Assembly (NCBI GenBank): GCA_038993745.2
Contig: CP160630.1
Coordinates: 1,240,001-1,304,000 of the forward strand
From: Aliivibrio fischeri
GTDB taxonomy: Bacteria > Pseudomonadota > Gammaproteobacteria > Enterobacterales > Vibrionaceae
DNA length: 64,000 bases
Direction: 5' to 3'
In this document: in pieces, positions 26,885 through 37,280 of the stretch
Numbering within the stretch: the first letter of the stretch is position 1
Layout: every line of letters begins with the position of its first letter
Made by a program: the position numbers and the translations under genes
The notes under the pieces: model-generated
The model's input: the letters and a program-made list of their open reading frames with translations, nothing else
Told to the model about the DNA's origin: nothing
Databases searched by the model: none

Positions 26885-29184
26885 ATGACATTTCGACTTA
26901 AAACGATCATTGGTATCTCTATTATTCAGTGCATCATGTTACTGATCTTAGTATTTAGTTCTGTAAAATTTATTTCAGATTCTAATGAGCAAAGATTAAT
27001 AGCAAGAGCCAATGCATCTGTGCATATGTTCTCCAATGCAATAAAAGATTCCATACTCAATAATCAATACGATAAGGTAGCTTCCTTAATGGATGATTTT
27101 ATCGCGTTAGAAAAAATTTGTTATATTCGTATTTTTCGTGAAGATGGAAGCTTAATTGTTGAAGGTGGGCCGAAATTACATGAAGTAGCCAACCCAAACT
27201 CCTCAATTCTTCATAATGCGTCAGATGGTACTTATGACGTCATTTTACCAATAATCACCAATGATAAAACATTAGGGAAAGTAGAAATCGGATTTGGTAC
27301 TCATGGTGAAAACACTTTCCTTTCTCAAGCTAAATCATGGATATATGCTATCGCATCCATTGAACTTATTTTTGTTATTGGGCTTTCGTTTTTACTTGGT
27401 AACGCCCTAACCCGCAATCTCCATAAACTAAAAAAAGCCGTTAACACCGTTGCTAGTCAAGGTCCTGGAGCACAAGTTGATATATCATCTACCGGAGATT
27501 TAGGTGATGTAGCACAAGCATTTAATACCATGTCTTTAAAGCTTGAGCAAAACTATCAAGATCTACAGCAAGCCAGAAATGAAGCAGAAGCAGCCAATAA
27601 AAGTAAAAGTCGATTTTTAGCTTCCATGAGTCACGAAATACGAACACCTATGAATGCTGTCCTAGGTTTACTCGCGATTTTAAAAGACATAACCTTAAAA
27701 CCAAATCAAAAAGAGCTTGTTAATACCGCAACAGATTCAAGTGAACTGTTACTTTCAATAATTAATGATATTCTCGATTTCTCACGCATGGAAGCCAACA
27801 CCTTCTACCTTGAAAATCAAACCTTTAACATACATAAAAGTTTAAATAGTGTACTCAAAACTTTTCATCCACAAGCACAAAATAAGCAATTAGAACTGTC
27901 ATTAGCTATTGCTGATAATGTTCCATCCTATGTTCAAGGCGATGCTCACCGATTACGTCAAATATTATTAAATTTGGTTGGTAACAGCTTAAAGTTCACT
28001 GATGATGGGCAGGTTCAAATATTAGTTAATGCCGAAGAGCATGAAGGACGAATCCAACTACACTGCTCAGTCCAAGATTCAGGCATTGGTATACAGCAAG
28101 AACAATTAAAATATCTATTTGACGAGTTTACTATGGCAGATAACAGCTTTTCTCGAACTCATGAGGGGTCTGGTTTAGGGTTAGCTATCTGTCAACGCTT
28201 AGTCCATATGATGGATGGCACTATTACAGTGAACAGCCAATATGGTTTGGGCAGTGAGTTCTCTTTCAATATTAAATTAGATAAAGCCACACCAGAAGAA
28301 ATTAACCGTCTATTATCAAATGAAAAAATAGAACAACAAAGAGATGTTGAGCAGCAAAAAGCCTGTGTGTTCTCTGATGCTAATATTCTTGTAGTTGAAG
28401 ATAATCATGCGAATCAAATTGTCATTAAAAACACATTAAATTATGCAGGTTACTCAATTGATATTGCTCAAAATGGTAAAGAAGCGATAACAAAAGCAAT
28501 TAATACCCAATACGATCTTATTTTTATGGATATATCCATGCCTGAAATGGATGGAATGACAGCAACAAAAAAAATTCGATCACTTTCAGATGCACATAAA
28601 CACATGCCTATCATCGCACTCACAGCTCATGCCCTATCTGGTGATAAAGAACGATTTATAGAAGCTGGAATGACCGATTATCTTTCTAAACCTTTAATCG
28701 AAGTAATTTATTAGAATGCCTAGCTAAGTATTTGTTTAAAGAGAGCAAACAAGACCCTTCATTTTGCCAAGAATGTGACCTATGTGAGTTTAATGAATCA
28801 ACCGAAGAACCTAAAAATATGGATAATGAGCTATTATTAGTAGATGAACAGATAATTCAGCAAATCATTACTGACACAGATGCGAGTGTCATGCCTGAAC
28901 TAATCCGTTTTTATATTATTGAATCAAAAGAACGAGTAGAAACTATCTCCAATGCAGCAAAAAATAAAGATTTATATGCATTAGAGTTTGAGTCGCATAC
29001 ATTAGGAAGCAGTGCATTAACGCTTGGAAACGTCGCCTTATCTACGCTTGCAAGAGAAATTGAAATTCATTGTATTAATCAACAATTTGATGATGCGTTA
29101 GAAAAAGCAGCACATCTCCCTGATTTAGCGACACTTTCACTCGATGCACTTGAACAAAGAAATAAACAAGGTTTTTCAAAATAA
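26885..29184 (+). CDS. sypF: SypF, hybrid sensor kinase with HPt; frameshifted as sequenced
   Basis: Membrane helices at about 8-30 and 152-174 flank a periplasmic domain, with HAMP about 175-225. HisKA has His250 (FLASMSHEIRTPMN); HATPase has LVGNSLKF, DSGIGI and GSGLGLAI. The receiver has Asp549 (LIFMDISMPEM). The frame stops at 28714 after LSKPLIE, while the adjacent frame continues SNLLECLAKYLFK into an HPt domain. Restoring one A at about 28700 gives 766 residues and puts the HPt histidine (FESHTLGSSA) at exactly 705, as in V. fischeri. SypF passes phosphate to SypG and SypE. AAGGAG precedes the start. If the break is real, the HPt needed for biofilm signalling would be lost. Confidence 0.92.
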
Positions 29185-29221
29185 AAGAATAAAATTTGCT
29201 AGGTAAAACAGGATGTTACTT

Positions 29222-30724
29222 ATGCTACAAAAAGTATTATTAGTCGAAGACTCCACTTCTCTGGCTATCCTCTATAAACAATATGTGAAAGATGAACCTT
29301 ATGAATTCTTTCACGTTACTACAGGGGAGCAAGCGAAGGCATTTATGGAAAAGAATCCACCACATTTGGTGATTCTCGATTTGAAACTGCCAGATATGTC
29401 TGGGCAGGATGTACTCGCATGGATGAAAGAAAAACAACTACCTACCGCTGTTATCATTGCAACCGCTCACGGCACAATTAATATTGCTGTGAACCTCCTA
29501 CAGAATGGTGCAGATGATTTTATCGAAAAACCAATCCAAGCAGAACGATTAAAAACATCCATAGCTAACCATTTAAAACGCAACAAACTAGAAGGTCTAG
29601 TTGAAGATTTACAAAACACCTTCAATCGAAAACAATACCAAGGTTTTATTGGCTCAAGTTTACCTATGCAGGCCGTCTATAAAATCATTGATGCCGTCGC
29701 TCCGACAACAGCTAGTGTTTTCATCTATGGTGAAAGTGGTACGGGTAAAGAAGTATGTGCCGAGGCAATTCATTATCAAAGTAAACGCAGTAATAAGCCT
29801 TTTGTAGCCATCAATTGCGGTGCCATACCAAGAGATTTAATGGAAAGTGAGATTTTCGGTCATATAAAAGGCGCTTTCACTGGCGCCACCACCGACCGTA
29901 AAGGCGCTGCCATGTTAGCTAATGGTGGCACACTCTTTTTGGATGAGTTGTGTGAAATGGAACTTGAAATGCAAAAAAAATTATTGCGTTTCTTACAGAC
30001 AGGACGATTCACTCCACTAGGTGGAAGCAAAGAACTCAGCACCGATATACGCATTATTTGTGCAACGAACCGAGACCCACTGACTGAAGTTAACGAAGGT
30101 CGCTTTAGAGAGGATTTATATTACCGAGTCCATGTTGTACCTATTCATATGCCACCACTACGTGAACGTGGAACCGATATCATTGATATTGCCACTTTCT
30201 TCTTAAAAAAATACGCAAAAGAAGATCATAAAAAATTTAAGGCATTAAAACGTAATGTTGAATTAAGACTATGCAATTACTCATGGCCAGGTAACGTACG
30301 TCAGCTACAAAATATTATTCGAAATGTAGTGGTATTACATAATGATACCCATGTAGCAATAGAGCACCTTCCACCACCATTAAATCAACCAGTAACCAAT
30401 AAAGTTGCACCCGGTGCTTCTAAACCATCTTTTACAGCACCTTCTCAGCTATCAACAAATATGGAAACCGCTGAAGTTCAACAGAATCAAACAGAACAAC
30501 AGCTATCCCCATCACCTGAAGGACAAACTTTAGAAACCAGTGCGACAGATGCAATTAATACTAGTGTAATTCGCCCAATGGCAGATATCGAACGTGAAGT
30601 CATTCAAAATGCCATCGATCATTGCGATGGTAATGTTCTTAATGCTGCCGTTCTCTTAGAGTTAAGCCCATCAACACTCTATCGTAAAAAGCAGGCGTGG
30701 GAAGCCTATGAAGAATCGGAATGA
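29222..30724 (+). CDS. sypG: SypG, sigma-54-dependent response regulator of syp
   Basis: ATG 29222 is preferred over 29213 because AGGA at 29210-29213 overlaps the latter, and it places the acceptor at Asp53 (VILDLKLPDM). The receiver spans about 4-120. The AAA+ domain (about 140-375) has Walker A GESGTGKE, the sigma-54 contact GAFTGA and Walker B GGTLFLDE, plus NVRQLQN. A Gln/Pro-rich linker precedes a Fis-type helix-turn-helix (about 450-495; NVLNAAVLLELSPSTLYRK). It binds the SE sites found upstream of sypA, sypI, sypM and sypP. Confidence 0.96.
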   Translation: MLQKVLLVEDSTSLAILYKQYVKDEPYEFFHVTTGEQAKAFMEKNPPHLVILDLKLPDMSGQDVLAWMKEKQLPTAVIIATAHGTINIAVNLLQNGADDFIEKPIQAERLKTSIANHLKRNKLEGLVEDLQNTFNRKQYQGFIGSSLPMQAVYKIIDAVAPTTASVFIYGESGTGKEVCAEAIHYQSKRSNKPFVAINCGAIPRDLMESEIFGHIKGAFTGATTDRKGAAMLANGGTLFLDELCEMELEMQKKLLRFLQTGRFTPLGGSKELSTDIRIICATNRDPLTEVNEGRFREDLYYRVHVVPIHMPPLRERGTDIIDIATFFLKKYAKEDHKKFKALKRNVELRLCNYSWPGNVRQLQNIIRNVVVLHNDTHVAIEHLPPPLNQPVTNKVAPGASKPSFTAPSQLSTNMETAEVQQNQTEQQLSPSPEGQTLETSATDAINTSVIRPMADIEREVIQNAIDHCDGNVLNAAVLLELSPSTLYRKKQAWEAYEESE

Positions 30725-31723
30725 TGAAATATGGTTACTGCTTGATAGCCGCGATTTTGGAGGCATCGAATCACACGTATTACAGCTTGCAAAAGGGATA
30801 AAGTCCTTTCAACGCTCAGTACGTGTGATTTTTCTATGCCGTTACCCTACAACCCACCCTTTAATCGCCCTACTTAATGAGGCGAATGTTTCTTATCGTT
30901 TTTTAGGGGGTCACTTTCGTCTCTATTGACCTATACACGCCACCACAGTCCAAAAGTCATTCATTCACATGGCTACAAAGCAGCATTATATTCCAGGTTA
31001 CTGCGCATCTCTCAATACACCTCTCAGCAAAAAATACGCTATATCAATACCTATCATGCAGGTGAAATTTCACGAGGAAAACTAGCCATATATGATTTAA
31101 TTGATCGTTGGAGTGCCCCGTTGAGCCATTGCAACTTTGCAGTAAGTGAATTAATTAAAAAAAGAATCCCAAGCAAAACAGTGGTATTAAATAACTTCAT
31201 AAATACAGAGAATTTAACTCTATCAAAAGGCACCCAAATTGCGTTTGTTGGGCGTCTAAGTCATGAAAAAGCGCCTGATCGCTTCCTTGAATTAGCCAAT
31301 CAGCTATCTAAAGTACAGTTTCATTTTTATGGCTCAGGTCCAATGGAAAAAAACTTACAAAACCACTCACCTTCCAATCTTCATTTTCACGGGCATCAAA
31401 ACTCAATGGATTCCATTTGGCCACACATTGGATTACTTGTTATTTGCTCACGTTATGAAGGCTTACCTATGGTTGCATTAGAGGCTATGGGGCGAGGTAT
31501 TCCGGTGGTCTCAACCCCCGTAGGAAATATGCCGACACTCATCTGTAATAATGAAAATGGATGGATAGTTACCCCTGATGCTCTACCTACAGCAATAAAA
31601 AATTGGGTAAACTTACCGTCATCTCAAGCTAAAAATATTCAGAAAAATGCACAACAAACCATTCAAGAAACTTTCTCTTCTCAGGCTGTCATCCCCTCTT
31701 TATTATCTGCTTATCAAATTTAA
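30708..31723 (+). CDS. sypH: SypH, glycosyltransferase family 4; frameshifted as sequenced
   Basis: The start overlaps the end of sypG by 17 bases. The N-terminal part (LLLDSRDFGGIESHVLQLA) is a typical GT4 opening. The frame stops after FLGGHFRLY at 30929; the adjacent frame reads SLSSLLTYTRHHSPKVIHSHG and continues to 31723. One G missing from the run at 30906-30910 restores 338 residues. The C-terminal donor domain has IAFVGRLSHEKAPDRFLELA and the EGLPMVALEAMGRGIPVVST (E-x7-E) motif. It adds a sugar to the Syp repeat unit at the cytoplasmic face. Confidence 0.9.
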
Positions 31724-31751
31724 TTTTGTTTCTCATATTGATAAAAATCCA

Positions 31752-31766
31752 TTCTCAATTTGAGAA
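31752..31766. promoter_or_regulatory. SypG enhancer (SE) match upstream of sypI
   Basis: TTCTCAATTTGAGAA matches TTCTCANNNTGMDWN and is a perfect palindrome of TTCTCA around three bases. It is 59 bases before the -24 element. Confidence 0.82.
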
Positions 31767-31825
31767 AAATAAAACAGCATATAAATTAATCATTAAAATT
31801 CAACAAGATAATATAACATTCAAGA

Positions 31826-31841
31826 TGGCACTCCATTTGCT
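31826..31841 (+). promoter_or_regulatory. sigma-54 promoter of sypI
   Basis: TGGCACTCCATTTGCT has GG and GC separated by ten bases. It is about 43 bases before the sypI ATG, in the gap after sypH. Confidence 0.85.
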
Positions 31842-31883
31842 CTATCTCTTATATCAAGAAGAAACTGCAAGGATGGTGAGCCG

Positions 31884-33157
31884 ATGTCTAAATCAAAAAA
31901 ACAACCTTACTGTTTGTACATTATGGTGATAACTGGATCCGAGGCAGTGAAGTTTGTCTTATTAATCTAATTAAAAGCATCAACCATCAGAAATACCGCT
32001 GTATTTTATGGTGTAATCAACAATGTCTTGCTGATGAAGTAAATAAGCAAGTGGAAGCAGTGTACGTTACTCCTTTCACATTACTGCTTGGTTGGGATTC
32101 TCCTCGATTTTCATTATCTAACTGGTTCCAGTTTTATCAACAGGGTAAACAAATCATCAAGTCACATAATATTGACTTAATCCATTGCAATAGTGCTGCG
32201 CCTTGTCAATGGATGAACTTGGTTGCTCGTCATACTCAAATTCCATTAGTCACTCACCTACATACCCAATATCCACTAAGGGATAGACTGAGCCTAGGTA
32301 TTCATTTAAGTCCTAAACTCGTCACAGTAAGTGATGCGATTAGTCAAAACGTTTTAACTGACGGGTACAAAAAAGAGCAACTAACAACAATACCAAATGG
32401 AATAAATACAACAAAATTAAACACACAACATAAAATCGACCTAAGAACCCAATTAGGTATTGATAAAAATGCTTATGTTTTAGCAACATCAGGCTCATTA
32501 ATTCATCGAAAAGGAGTCGACTTACTCATTGATAGCTTAGTTCTGGTTGACGCTGTAACGCTAAATATCCATTTAGTTATCATTGGTGAAGGGGAAGAAA
32601 GAGCAAACCTTGAAGCACAGGTTCGTCGATTAAAACTCACCAACAACGTCCATTTTTTAGGCGAGCAATCTAATGTTGTCGGTTTATTAAAAAGCGATAT
32701 TAATGCATACATCAGCGGAGCAAGAGATGAAGCCTTTGGTTTAGCACTCATTGAGGCATCACTGGCTCAATTACCTGTTATTGCACCTATGGTTGGTGGT
32801 ATTCCAGAGGTAATCACACACTACGAAACTGGCTTTCTTACACAACCCAATGACAGCGAATCTTTTGCAAAAGCCATTATGGTGTTTATCCAAAACCCGC
32901 ACTTAGCTTCTCGCCTAGGGAAAAAAGGAAAAGAAACCGTTTATCGTTATTTCACCTTATCTCAATACGCACAACAATTTGAAAATATCTATGAAGAACA
33001 ACTCATTAATAATCAATCACACACCCAACCTCTATGGGCGGCAATTAAACCTATTTTCAATAACTTAACGTACATTTCTAAACTATTTGTACGTAACCAC
33101 ATTGCCTCTCACTTCCGCTCAAATGACGATCTAAGCAAGGAGGCACACCATGAATAA
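31884..33157 (+). CDS. sypI: SypI, glycosyltransferase family 4; frameshifted as sequenced
   Basis: ATG 31884 opens MSKSKKQPYCLYI, after which the frame is lost. The adjacent frame continues YGDNWIRGSEVCLINLIKSI, a normal GT4 N-terminus, and runs to 33157. One T missing at about 31920-31922 (ATT for ATTT) restores 424 residues. Donor-domain features are LATSGSLIHRKGVDLLIDSL, IGEGEERANLE and EAFGLALIEASLAQLPVIAP. It is the first gene after the internal sigma-54 promoter at 31826. Confidence 0.9.
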
Positions 33158-34313
33158 TATCAACCATATCTTAGTATTCGATCCCATCACCTACGCTGGA
33201 GGCTCAAAAGTTGCCACTCGTGAAATGATGGATTTAATAAACAGAAAAAAACACCACATTACGATACTTACCGCAAATCCAAGCTCTTGGTTATTACGTA
33301 ATGTTGAAATGATCAATATGTCACACCCTAAATGGCTTCCAATATCAGAACATGGGAAAGGTTATTGGTTAAGACAACTCTATTTTTGTTTTTGGTTGAT
33401 ATATACACGAATTTTCTATGGAAAAATAAATATGGCTGTAGGGGCTTCAGGTCCTGGGATCGACATGCCTCTTTATCTTATGAAAGGGTTGCTTGGCTAT
33501 CAAATTACTCAGCTAATTCATGGACCAGTCGGTTTATCTCGATCTATTGGTCTCTGTTTATGTAAAGCTCAACACGTTTTCTACTTAAAAAGCGCTTATC
33601 CTTCATTAATCGCTGCAATCAAACAAGTATGGCGTAAAAAACCTGAAACCGTTCAAGAAGAAAATGCACAACATCTATTACGTACTCATCATTTTGAAGC
33701 ATTTGTGAATGGTATTAGTGAAAAGAACTTACCTTCTCCTTGTCAGTATGAAACCCCTTCTCTTTTTTGGGCTGCATCATTATTAAAATGGAAAGGATTA
33801 GATTTATTACTAGAGGTAATTAATTCCACTCCAGAATCTAATAGAGTACCAGTTAGAGTTTGCTATCTACTACCTGAAAACAATGCTCTACCCACAACAA
33901 AAGCACCGCAGGATATAAAAAGCATTGAATGGCATCATCAACCAGCTCAACTTGATCGTCTTCGCTCACAATCCAATATTTTTATTTCAACAAGTCACCA
34001 AGAACCATTTGGTTTGTCTATCCTTGAAGCTCTCACTGCAGGCATGTGTGTAATTATCCCTTCCGATGGCGCTTTTTGGGATCTGGTATTAACGCATAAT
34101 AAAAACTGCTTAAAATATAAACCTAATGATATCAGCTCATTACAACAACAAATTAATAAAGCAACATCTAATACTCAACTAATAAAAACATTAGGAAAAG
34201 CAGGTACTCATCTATCACAAGGTTATCGCTCAGAACAATGTTATTTGAATATTAAATTAGCCATAGAAAAACGTCCTTTTTCAGCTCTATTATTAGATGA
34301 GGTGAAACAATGA
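33150..34313 (+). CDS. sypJ: SypJ, glycosyltransferase
   Basis: This 387-residue protein overlaps the sypI end by eight bases and has AAGGAGG as ribosome site. It has a GT-B layout: N-terminal acceptor domain with GGSKVATREM and a C-terminal donor domain with FWAASLLKWKGLDLLLEVI and the EPFGLSILEALTAGMCVIIP motif. It is one of several sugar transferases for the Syp repeat unit. Its substrate cannot be read. Confidence 0.92.
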   Translation: MNNINHILVFDPITYAGGSKVATREMMDLINRKKHHITILTANPSSWLLRNVEMINMSHPKWLPISEHGKGYWLRQLYFCFWLIYTRIFYGKINMAVGASGPGIDMPLYLMKGLLGYQITQLIHGPVGLSRSIGLCLCKAQHVFYLKSAYPSLIAAIKQVWRKKPETVQEENAQHLLRTHHFEAFVNGISEKNLPSPCQYETPSLFWAASLLKWKGLDLLLEVINSTPESNRVPVRVCYLLPENNALPTTKAPQDIKSIEWHHQPAQLDRLRSQSNIFISTSHQEPFGLSILEALTAGMCVIIPSDGAFWDLVLTHNKNCLKYKPNDISSLQQQINKATSNTQLIKTLGKAGTHLSQGYRSEQCYLNIKLAIEKRPFSALLLDEVKQ

Positions 34314-35752
34314 GTCTATTTCCTTTATCACCCGTGCTAAAAAACATGGTGCTGTATGGGACAAGTATCGTGCTAATGAAAGGCGTATCTCTGTTCATGC
34401 TGCCATATATTGCTAATCATATTTCACAATATGAATTAGGACGTTTAGAGCTACTCGCTACTTTTGCAATGATCTTAAGTGTTGTTCTTGGATTTTCATT
34501 ACACGAAGCACTTTATCGTTTTGCAGGAGCAGAACAAGACCCTTATAAAAAAAGAAAGATAACGGCACAAATATTCACATTAACCATGATTGTAGGCGCA
34601 GTATCTTTACCTATCATTTGGATAATCAGTCCTTTCTTTAATGAATTCAAACCAGAATATGCAAGTACTATTGAACTTGAATTATTGCTTATGCCTTTGG
34701 CTTTCGAAGGAATGATTGCCGTTGTGTTAGCCTCTTTAAGAATGCAAGATAAAGCACAATTATTCTTCTATTTAACAACAGGTCGAGCATTACTTCAGGC
34801 CATATTAACCGTTATTGTTTTACAACAAGGTTATGGCGTAACCGCTATTTTACTTGCTGGTTTTATTAGTGCAGTAATACAAATAATTGCTTTGGTTTAC
34901 ATACAAATGAATGAAAACCTGAAAGTAGAAAATACAAGCTATGTATTTAGCAAAGACATTGCTCAACTATGTCTTCCATATTGCTTTCCATTAATGCTAA
35001 GTGGATTGATTGCTTTTGGTTTAAACGGCTTTGAACGTTGGGTGCTTGCAGAAAACACCAGTTTTAATGACATTGCCTTATATGCTGTAGCACTTAAGTT
35101 CTCTCTTGCTCTTACACTACTGATGCAACCATTTTGTATGTGGTGGATGCCTAAACGTTTTGATTACTTACATGCAAAAGGAAATAAACTAACAGCGCAA
35201 ATAACAGAAAGTAGCCTTGTACTACTATGTTCATTAACGATCCTAGTCAGCTACTTAGCTCCTGTATTAATCGATTGGTTAATGCCAACCACCTATCAAT
35301 CAGCAAAACATATTGCAGTTGCCTTGATCATCGTTTCAGCAATCAAAGAATTAAATGAGTTAATTAATATTGGAGTACTTGCTAAGAAAAAAACAAACGC
35401 ATTACTTTGGATTAATGGCGTAGCTACAATCATAGGAGTTGCATTAATTGTTATGTTAACGCCAATATACGGTGTATCGGGCGTTCTTACTTCATTGATT
35501 ATCGCGCAACTACTACGAGTTATTGCTACATTCATTCTATCTCAACGTTACCATAATCTTCCCTACTCAATGGGAAAACTAGTGGTTATATTTTTAATTA
35601 CAACCATTTCAATTGCACTCAGTTTGTCAGGATATTCAACCCTGTTACATCTTGTTATCGCCGCGGCTTCTACGGTTACCTTGATTGTCTTTGCTTTTCA
35701 ATTAAGTCTCATCACTTTTCCTAAAAAAGAACAAACAGGAAAAACACTATGA
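34310..35752 (+). CDS. sypK: SypK, Wzx-like oligosaccharide flippase
   Basis: The 480-residue product is mostly hydrophobic, with about 12-14 membrane helices beginning at residue 12 (NMVLYGTSIVLMKGVSLFMLP). It belongs to the MATE/polysaccharide translocase superfamily. Start overlaps the sypJ stop as ATGA. It should flip the lipid-linked Syp unit to the periplasmic face for SypL. Confidence 0.92.
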   Translation: MSLFPLSPVLKNMVLYGTSIVLMKGVSLFMLPYIANHISQYELGRLELLATFAMILSVVLGFSLHEALYRFAGAEQDPYKKRKITAQIFTLTMIVGAVSLPIIWIISPFFNEFKPEYASTIELELLLMPLAFEGMIAVVLASLRMQDKAQLFFYLTTGRALLQAILTVIVLQQGYGVTAILLAGFISAVIQIIALVYIQMNENLKVENTSYVFSKDIAQLCLPYCFPLMLSGLIAFGLNGFERWVLAENTSFNDIALYAVALKFSLALTLLMQPFCMWWMPKRFDYLHAKGNKLTAQITESSLVLLCSLTILVSYLAPVLIDWLMPTTYQSAKHIAVALIIVSAIKELNELINIGVLAKKKTNALLWINGVATIIGVALIVMLTPIYGVSGVLTSLIIAQLLRVIATFILSQRYHNLPYSMGKLVVIFLITTISIALSLSGYSTLLHLVIAAASTVTLIVFAFQLSLITFPKKEQTGKTL

Positions 35753-37134
35753 TGGATAATAATGTGCCACTTCAATCTCAATCATTACAATGGTTTACAG
35801 CTGTTGTATGCTCATTGCTAGCAGGAGTCTTGTGGCACTTATTTCCTCATCCAGCATTAATTGTTGTACTAGGTATAATTCCTCTTGCCGTTTTATATAC
35901 ATTAAATCGTCCATTTTTAATGGTATTATTTTTCGTCATTTTTTCCTTCTTCCGAATTCACGAGGTTTTTCCTCAACTTTACTCTTTAAAAATCCCACTA
36001 TTGTTGTCTCTAGGATCACTTGCAGCTCTAGCTTGGCAAGTTGGGATTACTCGTCAAATTAAATTATTCTGGTGTAAAGAATTTACCTTACTTACTTGTT
36101 TTTTATTTTTGATTATCGTGGGTATTGTACTAGCTGGTAACCGTCCAATTGCTATTGAATACTTTAAAAACATCTATTGGAAAATTATTTTAATGACTTT
36201 CGCTATTGCCGTATTAGTCAGAACACCACAGCAACTAACTTTCACTTTAAGAGCAATCACCATTGCAGGCGTACTCGTCGGGATCGTAGCCATTCAAAAT
36301 AAACTAGGAGGTATTGGATTAGTAGAAGAGACCCGTGTAACCATAGGGCGAGAACTCGGTTCTATGTTGGGAGATCCTAATGATTTAGCACTAGTACTTA
36401 TGTTCCCTACATCTTTTGCTGTAGGTCTACTAGTAACCCATCAATTACCTTGGCATCAACGCCTCATTGGTTTTATCGCTATTCCTATTCTATTTTGGGC
36501 AATTATAGCAACACAAAGTCGAGGTGGATTATTAGGTATAATGGCTGTTTTTGGGATTTATGGCTTACAACGTATCAAGTCAAAAGCTTTATTGTTATCT
36601 ATCGCTATCCTTGCTGGCGGTATATTATTCGCCGTTGCTGGTATCTCAGATAGAGCTTCAGGAGGCTCGGCAGAAGCAGGCGTTGACGCATCAGCAATGG
36701 GACGTTTATACGCGTGGGAAGCTGCTTTTAAGATGGCATTAGCCAACCCATTAACAGGTGTAGGTTTAGATAATTTTTATTCCAATTATTTCTATTATAG
36801 TCCTCACTGGGACGGATTAAATCATGCCGTTCATAGTACATGGTTTGGGGTTCTTGCTGAAACAGGCTTTCTAGGCCTAAGTATCTTTATTGCTCTTATT
36901 GTCGTACTAATTAAAAATGCCAACCACACTTTACAATCGGTTAAAGCAGTTAAAGACCGAATTGATCCCGCAATCTATACCAGTGCTCAAGCTGTATTTG
37001 CAGGATTAATAGGAACCATAGTATCGGGAACATTTTTAACTCAAGGTTTCAATTGGCCAATCTATATTTTAGCTGCACTTGTCGTCGCGGTAGGTAAAAC
37101 AGCTCAGGTTGCATTAAACCAATTAAAAGAGTAA
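35749..37134 (+). CDS. sypL: SypL, Wzy/O-antigen ligase-like polymerase
   Basis: The 461-residue protein has about 11 membrane helices and a Wzy_C domain. The large periplasmic loop (about 310-365) contains GRLYAWEAAFKMALANPLTG and HAVHSTWFGVLAETG, with the conserved His of ligases/polymerases. It should polymerise or ligate Syp units. Start overlaps the sypK stop; a second ATG lies one codon in. Confidence 0.92.
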   Translation: MMDNNVPLQSQSLQWFTAVVCSLLAGVLWHLFPHPALIVVLGIIPLAVLYTLNRPFLMVLFFVIFSFFRIHEVFPQLYSLKIPLLLSLGSLAALAWQVGITRQIKLFWCKEFTLLTCFLFLIIVGIVLAGNRPIAIEYFKNIYWKIILMTFAIAVLVRTPQQLTFTLRAITIAGVLVGIVAIQNKLGGIGLVEETRVTIGRELGSMLGDPNDLALVLMFPTSFAVGLLVTHQLPWHQRLIGFIAIPILFWAIIATQSRGGLLGIMAVFGIYGLQRIKSKALLLSIAILAGGILFAVAGISDRASGGSAEAGVDASAMGRLYAWEAAFKMALANPLTGVGLDNFYSNYFYYSPHWDGLNHAVHSTWFGVLAETGFLGLSIFIALIVVLIKNANHTLQSVKAVKDRIDPAIYTSAQAVFAGLIGTIVSGTFLTQGFNWPIYILAALVVAVGKTAQVALNQLKE

Positions 37135-37153
37135 ATCCTCACTTTCAAATCGA

Positions 37154-37168
37154 TTCTCAAAATGAGAA
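37154..37168. promoter_or_regulatory. SypG enhancer (SE) match upstream of sypM
   Basis: TTCTCAAAATGAGAA matches TTCTCANNNTGMDWN and is palindromic apart from the centre. It is 57 bases before the -24 element. Confidence 0.82.
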
Positions 37169-37225
37169 ATTTAGAATAACCCTAACCAAAATAACATATC
37201 CAATTGAAATATAAGTAAAAAAATA

Positions 37226-37242
37226 TTGGCACATTCCATGAT
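37226..37242 (+). promoter_or_regulatory. sigma-54 promoter of sypM, with atypical -12 element
   Basis: TTGGCACATTCCATGAT has a good -24 half, but the -12 dinucleotide ten bases later is GA rather than GC. Position relative to the SE and to sypM is like that of the other three promoters. Confidence 0.7.
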
Positions 37243-37280
37243 TGATCTACATAAAGAAGAATCAAAAAAGGAATGCCAAT

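Noticed and set aside
28690..28720. Programmed -1 frameshift in sypF
   Set aside because: No slippery heptamer or downstream structure is seen, and ten other similar losses exist in the window.
31726..31929. Short open frame in the sypH-sypI gap
   Set aside because: It spans the SE and sigma-54 elements and ends in the sypI N-terminus; it begins at a non-ATG codon without a ribosome site.
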